Source: an uncultured Caldilineaceae bacterium (GTDB lineage Bacteria; Chloroflexota; Anaerolineae; Caldilineales; Caldilineaceae). From it: a DNA stretch of 64,000 bases. Below, one piece after another: positions 54,355-62,713 of this stretch; within the stretch, counting starts at the first letter, position 1, and the number at the start of each line of letters is the position of its first letter. The notes beneath the pieces are model-generated. The model did no database searches, was not told the origin of the DNA, and saw only the letters and a program-made list of their open reading frames with translations. Both the position numbers and the translations under genes were made by a program. The stretch covers positions 310,001 to 374,000 of the forward strand of contig OX638330.1 of assembly GCA_951812725.1 (NCBI GenBank), given 5' to 3'.

Positions 54355-55320
54355 CTACTCGTACCGCACTCGAGGATCGAGCACGCCGTAAAGAAGGTCG
54401 GTAATCAGATTCGCCGCGATTACCAGGACTGCGCCAATGAGGGTCGTGGCCATGATTACATTGTAGTCATTGGCCGTCAGTCCCTGAACAGCCATATAGC
54501 CGTATCCGGGGATAGCAAAAGCCGACTCGATGAAAAGCGATCCTGTCACCATCCCGCTTACGGCCAACCCCAGGAACGTTACTGTCGAGATCAAGCCATT
54601 CTTCACAACATGCCGCAGGATCACCAGCCGTTCGGGCAATCCTTTGGCACGGGCGGTGCGGACGTGGTCCTGGCTCAGTATTTCTATCAGTCCATTGCGC
54701 GTCATGCGCAGCGGTCCGATCCAGCCGGTAATCGAATAGAGAAGAATGGGCAGGATCGCTTTGGCGCTGAAAATCCCATCCCAGCCTAGCGTGCTGGGCA
54801 GCAGTTTGAGCCAGAGGATCACCACGATGATGGAGAGAGGGGCGAGGACAAAGATCGGGAAAGAATTGATAAACAGTGACGAGCCGACGATAAAGTGATC
54901 GAGCCACGTGTTCTGCTTGAGCGCGGCCAGTGCACCCAACAACATGCCTCCAACGGCCAGGATAACGAAAGCGACCGCCCCCAACTGGGCCGAAATCGGC
55001 AGCCGGTAAGCAATCGCGGGACCGATGTCGGTGCGGGTTGCAAAGCTCTTCCCAAAATCTCCGCGCAGGATCTTCCCCACCCAATCTCCCCACTGCACCA
55101 GAAAGGGACGGTTCAGTCCATAGACCTCGCGCAGCCGCTCGATCGTCTCATGATCGGCGAGACGTGGATTGACGCGCATCACCTGGGTCTGAATCGGATC
55201 ACCCGGCCCCAGATACCCCATGGCGAAAGTGATGAACAGGACTGCAATGATTGTAGGAATGAAGAGCAGAACGCGCTTGATGGTATACGTTAGCATAGCT
55301 ACACTGATCGGTTGTTGCAT
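54355..55320 (-). CDS. Opp/Dpp-type ABC importer permease B, system 2
   Basis: A 321-residue OppB/DppB-class permease: LTYTIKRVLLFIPTIIAVLF, VYGLNRPFLVQWGDWVGKIL, coupling loop QDHVRTARAKGLPERLVILR and end LLYGVLDPRVRYE. ATG 55320 is taken; ATG 55296 at the conserved amphipathic start is equally possible, and the frame is open to 55356. It follows the binding-protein stop by about 50 bp. Confidence 0.9.
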   Translation of the reverse strand: MQQPISVAMLTYTIKRVLLFIPTIIAVLFITFAMGYLGPGDPIQTQVMRVNPRLADHETIERLREVYGLNRPFLVQWGDWVGKILRGDFGKSFATRTDIGPAIAYRLPISAQLGAVAFVILAVGGMLLGALAALKQNTWLDHFIVGSSLFINSFPIFVLAPLSIIVVILWLKLLPSTLGWDGIFSAKAILPILLYSITGWIGPLRMTRNGLIEILSQDHVRTARAKGLPERLVILRHVVKNGLISTVTFLGLAVSGMVTGSLFIESAFAIPGYGYMAVQGLTANDYNVIMATTLIGAVLVIAANLITDLLYGVLDPRVRYE

Positions 55321-55372
55321 ATGTCGCCGGCCCCGGAAATCCAGGGCCAGCGACAATCAAGACTCTTTGCTT

Positions 55373-57091
55373 CTAGCGTTCGGCGACGTAGACAATGTTT
55401 TCCAAGCCAGTGACGAAGAATCCGGTTCGCGGCACCAGCGCATTCTTAATCCACGGCTTGATCAGGAAGACGCGGCGCTGGTCGAACAGAGGCACGTAGT
55501 GGAAGTCCTCGTTGATCGCATCCTCGGCCGCGTTGATCGCCTCACAGTAGTTGGGACTATTCGGCGTCAGGCCGTCCAACTGGGCGACCAGCTCGTCGAT
55601 GTGCGCGTACGCTGCCCGCTGTTCCTCGCATTCGGGGCACTTGCTCTCGCAGATTTCGACGCCCTCAACGCCGCACATGACCGGCCCATCTGACGGCCCG
55701 TACGACTTCAGATACTCGATCGGATTGAGGTCGGAATAGCCGTCGCTGACCCGGCCCAGGTGGACCGTCTTCTCGAACTCCGCGTCCCACGCGCCCATCT
55801 GGTGCAGGTTTACGTTGACGCCCAGCGTCTCGGACCACATCTGCTGGTACAACTGTGAAATCTTGGCGGGCAGGATGTCCTTCTGCCAGTAGCGTACGTT
55901 GATCGCCGGCAGATTTTCAGGTCCGCCATACTTGGACTGGGCCAGCTCCTGAACCGCCAGCTCAGGATCGTAGGTCCACGGCCGTTTCTCCTGATAACAG
56001 TCGAAAGTCGGCGGCAGGACCTGGTACACCGGCAGCTGCGCCGGCGCATCGGCCAGCAGCGTCTCCACCACAAGATCGTAGTCGATCGCATGGATGAACG
56101 CCTTGCGCACGTTGATGTCGTCAAACGGAGGCTTGTTCGACTTGATCACCAGCACGTACCAGCCGCCGGTCGGATCCCAGAGCAGATCATCCGCCGAAGA
56201 CGTGTTCTTGATCTGGTCCCACATCCCCGGGTCCATGCCCATGAAGTCGAATTCGTCGTTGAGATAGGCCAGGACGCGACTGCCGCGGTCGGCAATATGA
56301 GGCGTGAATTCGATCTCGTCGATCTGCGGCGTCACATCACCCCACCAGGTTGGGCTCCGCACCAGCAGAGCGGTGCCGGCCTCGGTATCATACTCCTGGT
56401 ACATGAAGGGGCCCGCGCCGATCATCGTCTCCGGGAAAGCGGAGGGTTCCGGATTCTCCAGCACCGGCTCAGGCTTGAAGAGGAACATCGTCGGATGGTT
56501 CAGCCTACTGAAGACCTGCGGCTTGGGGCGCGTAAACTCCACCACCAGCGTGTGGTCATCCGGCGCCGTGATCCCCGGGATGTCAGGCGCCACGCCCGGC
56601 TCCGCGTTTGCCCAGGCTTCGGCTTCACCGACTACGGCGTTCATCATGAAATGCGCGCCGCCCCAACCGCACTGCAGCTCCGGCATGTAGCGAACCTCCC
56701 AGGACCTTTTGATCTGGCCAGCAGTCACAGGCGTGCCGTCCGACCAGACTGCCCTCGGATCGATGTTGAACGTCCAGGTCGAGAAGTCCTCGTTCGATTC
56801 CCAACTGGCCGCCAAACCGGGTGCATAATCCTGGCCGTCATCGGTGAAGTTGACTATCGGCCAGAATACCAGACGAGTGGCCTGGGCAACGCCAAAACCG
56901 CACGTGCTCCCAAAACCAGCGTTCGGCTCGCCCATAAACCGCATCCTCTGAGATTCCGCCGGCGTGTCATAGCTGGGCGGAGCCGCCATCGTTTCTCCCG
57001 TCGTGTCTGCCGGCACACAGCCCTGCAACATGAGGGCCAGCGAAACGACAAACAGGAACAAATAGGTCAAACTGCGTCTGTGTCTCTTCAT
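55373..57091 (-). CDS. Opp/Dpp-type (SBP family 5) solute-binding lipoprotein, system 2
   Basis: A 572-residue family 5 binding protein. Signal with lipobox LQGC (Cys25), Sec type. Motifs: LAASWESNEDFSTWTFNIDP, RAVWSDGTPVTAGQIKRSWE, NVRKAFIHAIDYDLVVETLL and YDPELAVQELAQSKYGG. A Cys-rich stretch near the C-terminus (CESKCPECEEQ) is unusual. First gene of system 2; it lies only 70 bp downstream of CUT1 system C, so the two importers may be co-transcribed. Confidence 0.91.
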   Translation of the reverse strand: MKRHRRSLTYLFLFVVSLALMLQGCVPADTTGETMAAPPSYDTPAESQRMRFMGEPNAGFGSTCGFGVAQATRLVFWPIVNFTDDGQDYAPGLAASWESNEDFSTWTFNIDPRAVWSDGTPVTAGQIKRSWEVRYMPELQCGWGGAHFMMNAVVGEAEAWANAEPGVAPDIPGITAPDDHTLVVEFTRPKPQVFSRLNHPTMFLFKPEPVLENPEPSAFPETMIGAGPFMYQEYDTEAGTALLVRSPTWWGDVTPQIDEIEFTPHIADRGSRVLAYLNDEFDFMGMDPGMWDQIKNTSSADDLLWDPTGGWYVLVIKSNKPPFDDINVRKAFIHAIDYDLVVETLLADAPAQLPVYQVLPPTFDCYQEKRPWTYDPELAVQELAQSKYGGPENLPAINVRYWQKDILPAKISQLYQQMWSETLGVNVNLHQMGAWDAEFEKTVHLGRVSDGYSDLNPIEYLKSYGPSDGPVMCGVEGVEICESKCPECEEQRAAYAHIDELVAQLDGLTPNSPNYCEAINAAEDAINEDFHYVPLFDQRRVFLIKPWIKNALVPRTGFFVTGLENIVYVAER

Positions 57092-57161
57092 CGTTCTTTC
57101 TCCTTGTGTAGAGTAGGGAGTCGAGAAGATCTACTACAAACGGTTCGGAAATGCCTCCACA

Positions 57162-58010
57162 TTATCCCTTGATAGCTCCCATCGTCAGCCCGCCGGCCAG
57201 GAAGCGCTGGACCACGAGAGCCAGCAGCAGAACCGGAAGAGTGACGACGGTAGCCGCCGCGCACAAAGCACCCCAATTTACCTGGCCATACGTCAGGAAG
57301 TTGTATACGGCCAGTGGCAGCGTCATCGTCTTCGAGCCGCCCAGGATAAGTACGAAGATGAAGTTGTTCCATGAGGAGATAAAGCTGAGGATCGCCACCG
57401 CCGTGATGCCCGGCAGGCTGAGCGGGATCATGATGCGGATCATCGTGCCCAGCTGCGAACAGCCGTCGATCAGCGCCGCGTCGAGCAGCTCGGTCGGTAC
57501 GTCCTCAAAGAAGCCGATCATGACCCACATGATCAGCGGTAACACCGTCAGAATATGGGTGATCACGATTCCAGCGTGCGTGTCCAAAAGCCCCAACCGC
57601 TTGTAAACGATGAAGAGGGGAACGAGAAAAGTGATCCCCGGCAGCATGCGCACCACCAACAGCGCCAGCGCCAGCCCGTCCTGCTTGTACTTGGCGATGC
57701 TGTAGGCGGCTGGCAGCCCCACCAGAAGCGACAGCCCCACAGAGCTGACCGCGATCGTCAGGCTGTTGAACAGATACCTCGCAAACGGATTGCGGCGGAA
57801 GACCTCACCATAGTGGTCCAGCGTCGGTGTGAAGAACCATACCGGCGGATCGCTCACGATCAGCAGGTTCGGCTTGAACGAGGAGACGAACATCCAGAAG
57901 AAGATAAACAGGAAAAAGACCAGAAAAATTGCCAGGATGATCCAGAACAGGGAATCCTGTATCCGTCTTGTCTTCCTCATTCCCATTGTCCTGAGAGAAA
58001 GTTTGTTCAT
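57162..58010 (-). CDS. CUT1 ABC sugar importer permease (MalG-like), system C
   Basis: A 282-residue permease with MFVSSFKPNLLIVSDPPVWF, six helices, EAA loop LLDAALIDGCSQLGTMIRIM and end RFLAGGLTMGAIKG. It lies 25 bp downstream of the MalF-like permease. No ATPase present. Confidence 0.92.
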   Translation of the reverse strand: MNKLSLRTMGMRKTRRIQDSLFWIILAIFLVFFLFIFFWMFVSSFKPNLLIVSDPPVWFFTPTLDHYGEVFRRNPFARYLFNSLTIAVSSVGLSLLVGLPAAYSIAKYKQDGLALALLVVRMLPGITFLVPLFIVYKRLGLLDTHAGIVITHILTVLPLIMWVMIGFFEDVPTELLDAALIDGCSQLGTMIRIMIPLSLPGITAVAILSFISSWNNFIFVLILGGSKTMTLPLAVYNFLTYGQVNWGALCAAATVVTLPVLLLALVVQRFLAGGLTMGAIKG

Positions 58011-58035
58011 GTGTTCTGCTCGGTAGTTTGGTGGT

Positions 58036-59049
58036 TCAGAGCCATGCCCGCTGCCGCAATCTGATCAGGACCGCGCTGATGACCAGAATGATCACCATGA
58101 AGACGAGGATCACAGCCGAGCCATAGCCCAAATCATAGAACTCGAACGCGGTCAGGTAGGAGTAGATATGCAGCGTCTCGCTTCTTCTGCCCGGTCCGCC
58201 GGCCGTCATTATCCAGATGGCATCGAATACTTTCAGCGTATCGATCGCACGGAAGAGCAGGGCGACAACGATGGCCGGTTTCAGCAGCGGCAGCGTTATC
58301 TGAAAGAACTCCTGGATCTTGCTCGCCCCGTCGATGCGCGCCGCCTCGAACGGCTCCGTCGGCAGCGAGCGCAGCCCTGCCAGCAGGATCAGCATCACGA
58401 ACGGGACGCCGTGCCACGTATTGATCCAGACAAGGCTGGGGACCACTGAGTTTTCACCGGCCACCCACAGGCTAGGCGGCAGCCCCACTGCCTCCAGGAA
58501 ATAGTTGAGTATGCCGATCGAAGGCTCCATCATGATCAGCCAGATCACCGATGTCGCCGTCGGCGTCGCCACCAGCGGCAGAAGGAACAGCGTGCGGATG
58601 ACGCCCAGCCCCCGGAAAGTCCTGTTCATCACCAGCGCCATGATCATCGCCAGCACCAGTTCCAGCATCAGGCTGGCCACCGTGAAGTAAAGCGTTATCC
58701 AGAACGCACTCAGGAATCTGGCGTCTGCAGTGAGGACCTCCAACAGGTTATCGGCGCCGACAAAAGTAAAGCGGGTCATCGTCACATTGACCCGCTGCAA
58801 GCTCAGCGATACTGTGTAAAAGAATGGGTAGCCCATCAATAGCAGGATTACGATGGCCGCGGGCGCAGGCAGCACGTATGCCAGGTTGCGGTCGATCAGC
58901 GCAAAAGCACGCCCGAACAGACTCGTAGGCGGGGCATACCCCTGCTCCTGATCTTCTTGCCTGACGTCCCCGCTATCGACGGGATGCTCAGGGGAGCTGT
59001 CGGAAGCCTGCCCAGTCTGCTCTGATTTCGGCCCTGCTTGCTGCTGCAT
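58036..59049 (-). CDS. CUT1 ABC sugar importer permease (MalF-like), system C
   Basis: A 337-residue permease with a roughly 40-residue hydrophilic N-terminal extension (QQQAGPKSEQTGQASDSSPE onward) before the first helix VLPAPAAIVILLLMGYPFFY. RTLFLLPLVATPTATSVIWL and the EAA loop FEAARIDGASKIQEFFQITL are typical. ATG 59049 is preferred over TTG 59067 because AAAGGCGAG lies just upstream of the ATG. It follows the binding-protein stop by 65 bp. Confidence 0.91.
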   Translation of the reverse strand: MQQQAGPKSEQTGQASDSSPEHPVDSGDVRQEDQEQGYAPPTSLFGRAFALIDRNLAYVLPAPAAIVILLLMGYPFFYTVSLSLQRVNVTMTRFTFVGADNLLEVLTADARFLSAFWITLYFTVASLMLELVLAMIMALVMNRTFRGLGVIRTLFLLPLVATPTATSVIWLIMMEPSIGILNYFLEAVGLPPSLWVAGENSVVPSLVWINTWHGVPFVMLILLAGLRSLPTEPFEAARIDGASKIQEFFQITLPLLKPAIVVALLFRAIDTLKVFDAIWIMTAGGPGRRSETLHIYSYLTAFEFYDLGYGSAVILVFMVIILVISAVLIRLRQRAWL

Positions 59050-59114
59050 AGGCAACTCGCCTTTCAAACTGAAAGTGGCCGGCAGCGCCCCTGCCGCCGG
59101 CCACCGGATTTTCC

Positions 59115-60506
59115 CTACTCCTCCTGCTCTTCAAGCATCTCCAGCAGCTCCTGCTGGCTCTTCTGAGCCGCAGCCGCAACATCGCCGCCCTCAATTGAGG
59201 TGACGATCACCTGCGCAATCGACTCTCTCGCCCGCATCAGGTTGATGATCGATGGCGGCGCCGGCGGCGAGAAGTCGCCGATGGCCCGCGAATCCAGCAG
59301 AACCTGAGTGTATGCCAGATCGTCCTCAGTGGCCTGTGACTTGTACGCTTCGGTCTCATAAGGTGAGCGGCGCGGGACGGCGCCCCCGTCGAGAACGTAC
59401 TTGAGCATACTCTCTTTGTTGGAGATGAACTGCAGCAGGTACCAGCTCGCCTCTTTCTTTTCCGAGAGGCCACCGACGGTAATGCTCCACCCGCCGGCCG
59501 ATGCTCTCTGGCCGTTGGGGCCGGCCGGCATCAGGAAGTAACCGATGTTGCCGGCCACGACCGACTTGCTCGGATCCTGAAAGTCCTTGCGGAAGACGGC
59601 ATCGTCGATGATCATGCCGGCCTTGCCCTGGCTGAAGATGTTCACCGCGCCGACATGGTCGATGTTGGGAGACCCGGGTGGGCCGTAGAGGCGCAGCAGG
59701 CGGCCGTAGAAGTCGAAAGCGGCGATAGCCTCCTCCGAATCCATCAGCGGCACGCCGTCATCGTCCTCCCACATGATCCCCATCCCACCAAGGAACCCTT
59801 TGAAGACCGAGGTCGGCACCGGCGGCTTGCCGCGCATCGTGATGCCGAAAATATCCCCGCCGCTCATCTCCTGGACAGTTTGGGCGGCAGCTTCGAGTTC
59901 TTCAAACGTTGTTGGCGGTCCGTCGATGCCATACTCCTCGAACAGGTCTTTTCGATAGTAGCCAATCATCGCGCTCATCTGCATCGGTACCGACACCAGG
60001 CTGCCGCGCGAGGCATAACCTTTCATCAGATAGTCGCGCCCCATGTCTTCCCACAGGTCGTAGTCTTCATGGGTCATGCTGGGGTCGTCTACCCAGGGGC
60101 CGATGTCGTTGAGCCAGCCGGCGTCGAACCAAACGTTACGTTCCTCGGCGCCTGCGGGCAACTGGTAGACATCCATATCCTCATTGCCCGCCATCAGTTC
60201 GACCCGGATCTTCTGAACCATCTGCGCCCACGGCAGAATCTCCGTGTTCACCTTGATCCCGGTCATCTCTTCAAACTTGGGCAGAATTGACAGCACGTGG
60301 TCGCTGAGCGGCTGCGTCTCGCCAACGTACCGCAGTTCGGTCCCGGCGTGGCGCTGCCAGTCGAATGTTGCCATCTCCTCCGCAGACTCGTCAGCGGCTG
60401 CCGGCGCGCTTGCAGGTGCAGCCGGCACGCAGGCAGTCAGAGCAGCCCCTGCCGTCCCGGCGCCGAGCAACTGCAATAACTGTCGACGACTCATTTGTGA
60501 TCGCAT
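59115..60506 (-). CDS. CUT1 solute-binding lipoprotein (Tat-exported), system C
   Basis: A 463-residue binding protein: twin Arg 7-8 in MSRRQLLQLLGAG, lipobox LTAC (Cys26), then LRYVGETQPLSDHVLSILPK, FEEMTGIKVNTEILPW and MIGYYRKDLFEEYGIDGPPT, which are classical SBP family 1 segments. AAGGAGA lies 9 bp before the ATG. A consensus promoter stands about 180 bp upstream. It starts the system C run that may continue into Opp system 2. Confidence 0.93.
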   Translation of the reverse strand: MRSQMSRRQLLQLLGAGTAGAALTACVPAAPASAPAAADESAEEMATFDWQRHAGTELRYVGETQPLSDHVLSILPKFEEMTGIKVNTEILPWAQMVQKIRVELMAGNEDMDVYQLPAGAEERNVWFDAGWLNDIGPWVDDPSMTHEDYDLWEDMGRDYLMKGYASRGSLVSVPMQMSAMIGYYRKDLFEEYGIDGPPTTFEELEAAAQTVQEMSGGDIFGITMRGKPPVPTSVFKGFLGGMGIMWEDDDGVPLMDSEEAIAAFDFYGRLLRLYGPPGSPNIDHVGAVNIFSQGKAGMIIDDAVFRKDFQDPSKSVVAGNIGYFLMPAGPNGQRASAGGWSITVGGLSEKKEASWYLLQFISNKESMLKYVLDGGAVPRRSPYETEAYKSQATEDDLAYTQVLLDSRAIGDFSPPAPPSIINLMRARESIAQVIVTSIEGGDVAAAAQKSQQELLEMLEEQEE

Positions 60507-60729
60507 GATAGGGTTCTCCTTCCCAAAATGGTTGGCACTACTCCTGATTCACGGGTTCCGCTCTTTTCGTCTGGAAGATCCTGGTGCAACGAAGAACCGA
60601 TCCGTGAACTTCAATCTCTCAGTATGTCAACGATATTCTGCTGCAATCTCTACGAGAAGTCCGAAAATAATAGAGGATTTTCTTGGAGTATAGTTTTTTC
60701 GGCGCGGTCTGTCAAAGAGGATTTTTTTG
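60507..60729 (-). other. Leader of CUT1 system C
   Basis: About 220 bp without a gene between the binding-protein start and repeat copy 5. It contains the promoter at 60687-60715, giving an untranslated leader of roughly 175 nt. I see no recognisable riboswitch in it. Confidence 0.5.
60687..60715 (-). promoter_or_regulatory. Sigma-70-type promoter for CUT1 system C
   Basis: Read on the - strand: TTGACA (60715-60710), a 17 bp spacer (60709-60693), then TATACT (60692-60687). The -35 is perfect, the -10 matches five of six, and the spacing is ideal. It lies about 180 bp upstream of the binding-protein ATG and just outside the end of repeat copy 5. It is the clearest promoter in the window. Confidence 0.7.
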
Positions 60730-61162
60730 GCAACCCGGCCGCGACTGATTCGCAACCCTGAACGAGGCGAGCAAAGGTGTTCTTTCCCCCCACATTGTTA
60801 TATTTTGGGCGGTCGGGCCTTCGGCCCTCCCTTGTGCAGGGGCTGCGCCCCCGCAACGCCCCCCTACAAAACCATCTCTCACCGACCGTATTTACTCTTC
60901 CCCAGCATCGTGTCTGGCGAAGGGAGTCTACTCCCCCACTTGCCGCTTCAACCCACCGACCCCTGACCACTGCAGTTCCGCGCCCCCGCAACGCCCCGCC
61001 CTGGCTACCCACGTTACTGGTTCTTCCCCACCATCGTGGCATGCCGGCAGTGCATCCCAACCAACCTGGCGGCTGCCAACCAAACACGCCATACGAAAGC
61101 CTCACTGGCGGCGGGGACGAAAAGTTGGTCAAGACAGACACTGTATGCGGCTTAGTAGTTAC
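60730..61162 (+). repeat. MITE-like element, copy 5
   Basis: This copy is 433 bp. Left end degenerate (GCAACCCGGCCGC), right end GGCTTAGTAGTTAC (61149-61162). The structured core is 60807-60861. It carries a middle filler of about 150 bp shared in part with copy 2, plus a second short copy of GCGCCCCCGCAACGCCCC near 60980. It lies 150 bp beyond the aminotransferase stop. No gene inside. Confidence 0.8.
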
Positions 61163-61258
61163 GACTTTTCTTCTTCCCCTCGTCGCTTATTCGCAAGATT
61201 GGAGAGATTCGACAGTTCGATCCGTAAGGCCGCGAAACGGGGACAGCGCCCCTCTGAC

Positions 61259-61275
61259 GGCCACTTGCAGTGGCC
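61259..61275. terminator. Hairpin downstream of the aminotransferase
   Basis: GGCCACT-TGC-AGTGGCC is a perfect 7 bp stem with a 3 nt loop, 38 bp past the aminotransferase stop (- strand). No U-run follows, so it is only a possible terminator or RNA-stabilising hairpin. Confidence 0.35.
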
Positions 61276-61312
61276 ATGAGAAGGTCTGGCCACTGTCCGG
61301 TTGAGTGACGGC

Positions 61313-62647
61313 TTAACTTACAAGACGGCGGAATGGCTCTTGCTTCAGATCGCACACCAACAGGCCGTCTATGTCGTCAGACTCAAGGCCTGATCTGATT
61401 ACATCGAACGCTTCAGATGCCGCCTCAGCAGTCTGGCGGATCACCTCATCCGTGTGCGCCATGTTTAGAATGAATCCCATCGGGCAATGCACGCCGCGTC
61501 TCGCCATCTCCTGAATAAACAAAGTATTTACCTTGGGGCGCAAATCCTCGTCGGGCAGCGAAAGGGAGAGGTTCAGAGCCGTATGCAAGCCGGTGTACTC
61601 GCCAGAGAGGCCGGCGTCCGCAATGCTCCCGTTCAACGCATCGCGCAGCTTCTCGCCGGTTTCCAGGAAGAAGGCCGCTGAATCGCGCCGTTTCAGTTCG
61701 CGAATCGTGGTGATGGCCGCGGTCAACCCGATATTGTCGCTCCAGTAGGAACTGGAGACAAACATGCGGCTCGCCGGCTCCATCACCTCCCGCGACCCCA
61801 CGACCGCGCCCATCGGGTACCCGTTCGACATCGCCTTGGCCAGAACGGTCATGTCCGGCGTAATCCCCAGGTACTTCTGCACGCCGCCCACAGAGAGTCG
61901 CCAGCCACACGAGACCTCGTCGAAGATAAGGATCGCGCCGTGCGCATGGGCAAGCTCTTTCACGCCTTCCAGAAACCCTGGCTCCGGCAGCGTCGAGCGG
62001 AGCGGCTCCAGCATGACGGCCGCGACCTCGCCCGCATGTTCATCCAGCAATTGCCCCAACGCCTCCAGATCGCCGTATGGGAAAGGGATGACGGTGCCGG
62101 CCAACACCTTTGGGACGCCGATCGGTTCGATGCCGGCAAACGGAAACTCGCCGGTGACGGGGTCCGCTTCGTAGTTTGCCGCCTGATACCAGTCGTGCCA
62201 GCCGTGGTAGCCGCAGAAAATGATCTTGTCGCGGCCGGTCGTACCCCGGGCAATGCGCGCGGCCGCGGCACAGGCCTCCCCCCCGCCCTTAGTGTACCGG
62301 ACCATTTCCGCGCTCGGGATCGTCTCGACCAACTCCTCGGCCAGTTCGATCTCCAAAGGGCTGTTTAACGAGTAAAGGCTGCCCCGCTTGATCTGCTCTT
62401 CGACCGCCCGGTCAACCACATCGTCGGCATGCCCCAGAATGACAGCCCCGACTGAGCTCATCCAGTCAATGTATTCGTTTTCGTCAACGTCGATGAATCG
62501 AGAGCCTTTGGCGCTCTGCGCATAGACAGGGCTGATGCCACTGGCATAGCGGCTCGCCCGCCGGCTGATCAGTTGCGTCCGTCCGGGGATCAGTTCACTG
62601 GCGCGTTCGTAGATCTCGTAAGACCGGGTAACAGAATACTTGGACAT
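61313..62647 (-). CDS. Class III pyridoxal-phosphate aminotransferase (glutamate-1-semialdehyde-aminomutase-like)
   Basis: A 444-residue PLP enzyme. ELIPGRTQLISRRAS and DEYID-like DVDENEYIDWMSSVGAVILG open the domain. The cofactor site has TKGGGEACAAAARIAR, YHGWHDWYQ, ILIFDEVSCGWR (Asp243) and the Schiff-base Lys271 in LAKAMSNGYPMGAVVGS. The HemL-like order is complete, but residues differ from true glutamate-1-semialdehyde aminomutases, so it more likely transfers or moves an amino group on another substrate such as an amino sugar or beta-amino acid. It starts 66 bp downstream of the GH172-like gene. Confidence 0.88.
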   Translation of the reverse strand: MSKYSVTRSYEIYERASELIPGRTQLISRRASRYASGISPVYAQSAKGSRFIDVDENEYIDWMSSVGAVILGHADDVVDRAVEEQIKRGSLYSLNSPLEIELAEELVETIPSAEMVRYTKGGGEACAAAARIARGTTGRDKIIFCGYHGWHDWYQAANYEADPVTGEFPFAGIEPIGVPKVLAGTVIPFPYGDLEALGQLLDEHAGEVAAVMLEPLRSTLPEPGFLEGVKELAHAHGAILIFDEVSCGWRLSVGGVQKYLGITPDMTVLAKAMSNGYPMGAVVGSREVMEPASRMFVSSSYWSDNIGLTAAITTIRELKRRDSAAFFLETGEKLRDALNGSIADAGLSGEYTGLHTALNLSLSLPDEDLRPKVNTLFIQEMARRGVHCPMGFILNMAHTDEVIRQTAEAASEAFDVIRSGLESDDIDGLLVCDLKQEPFRRLVS

Positions 62648-62713
62648 GAGTTTTCTCCTCTGCCAATCGTTGATCGCCGCGTGCTCGGTCTGTCAACGCA
62701 ATCGGTGAATCTA

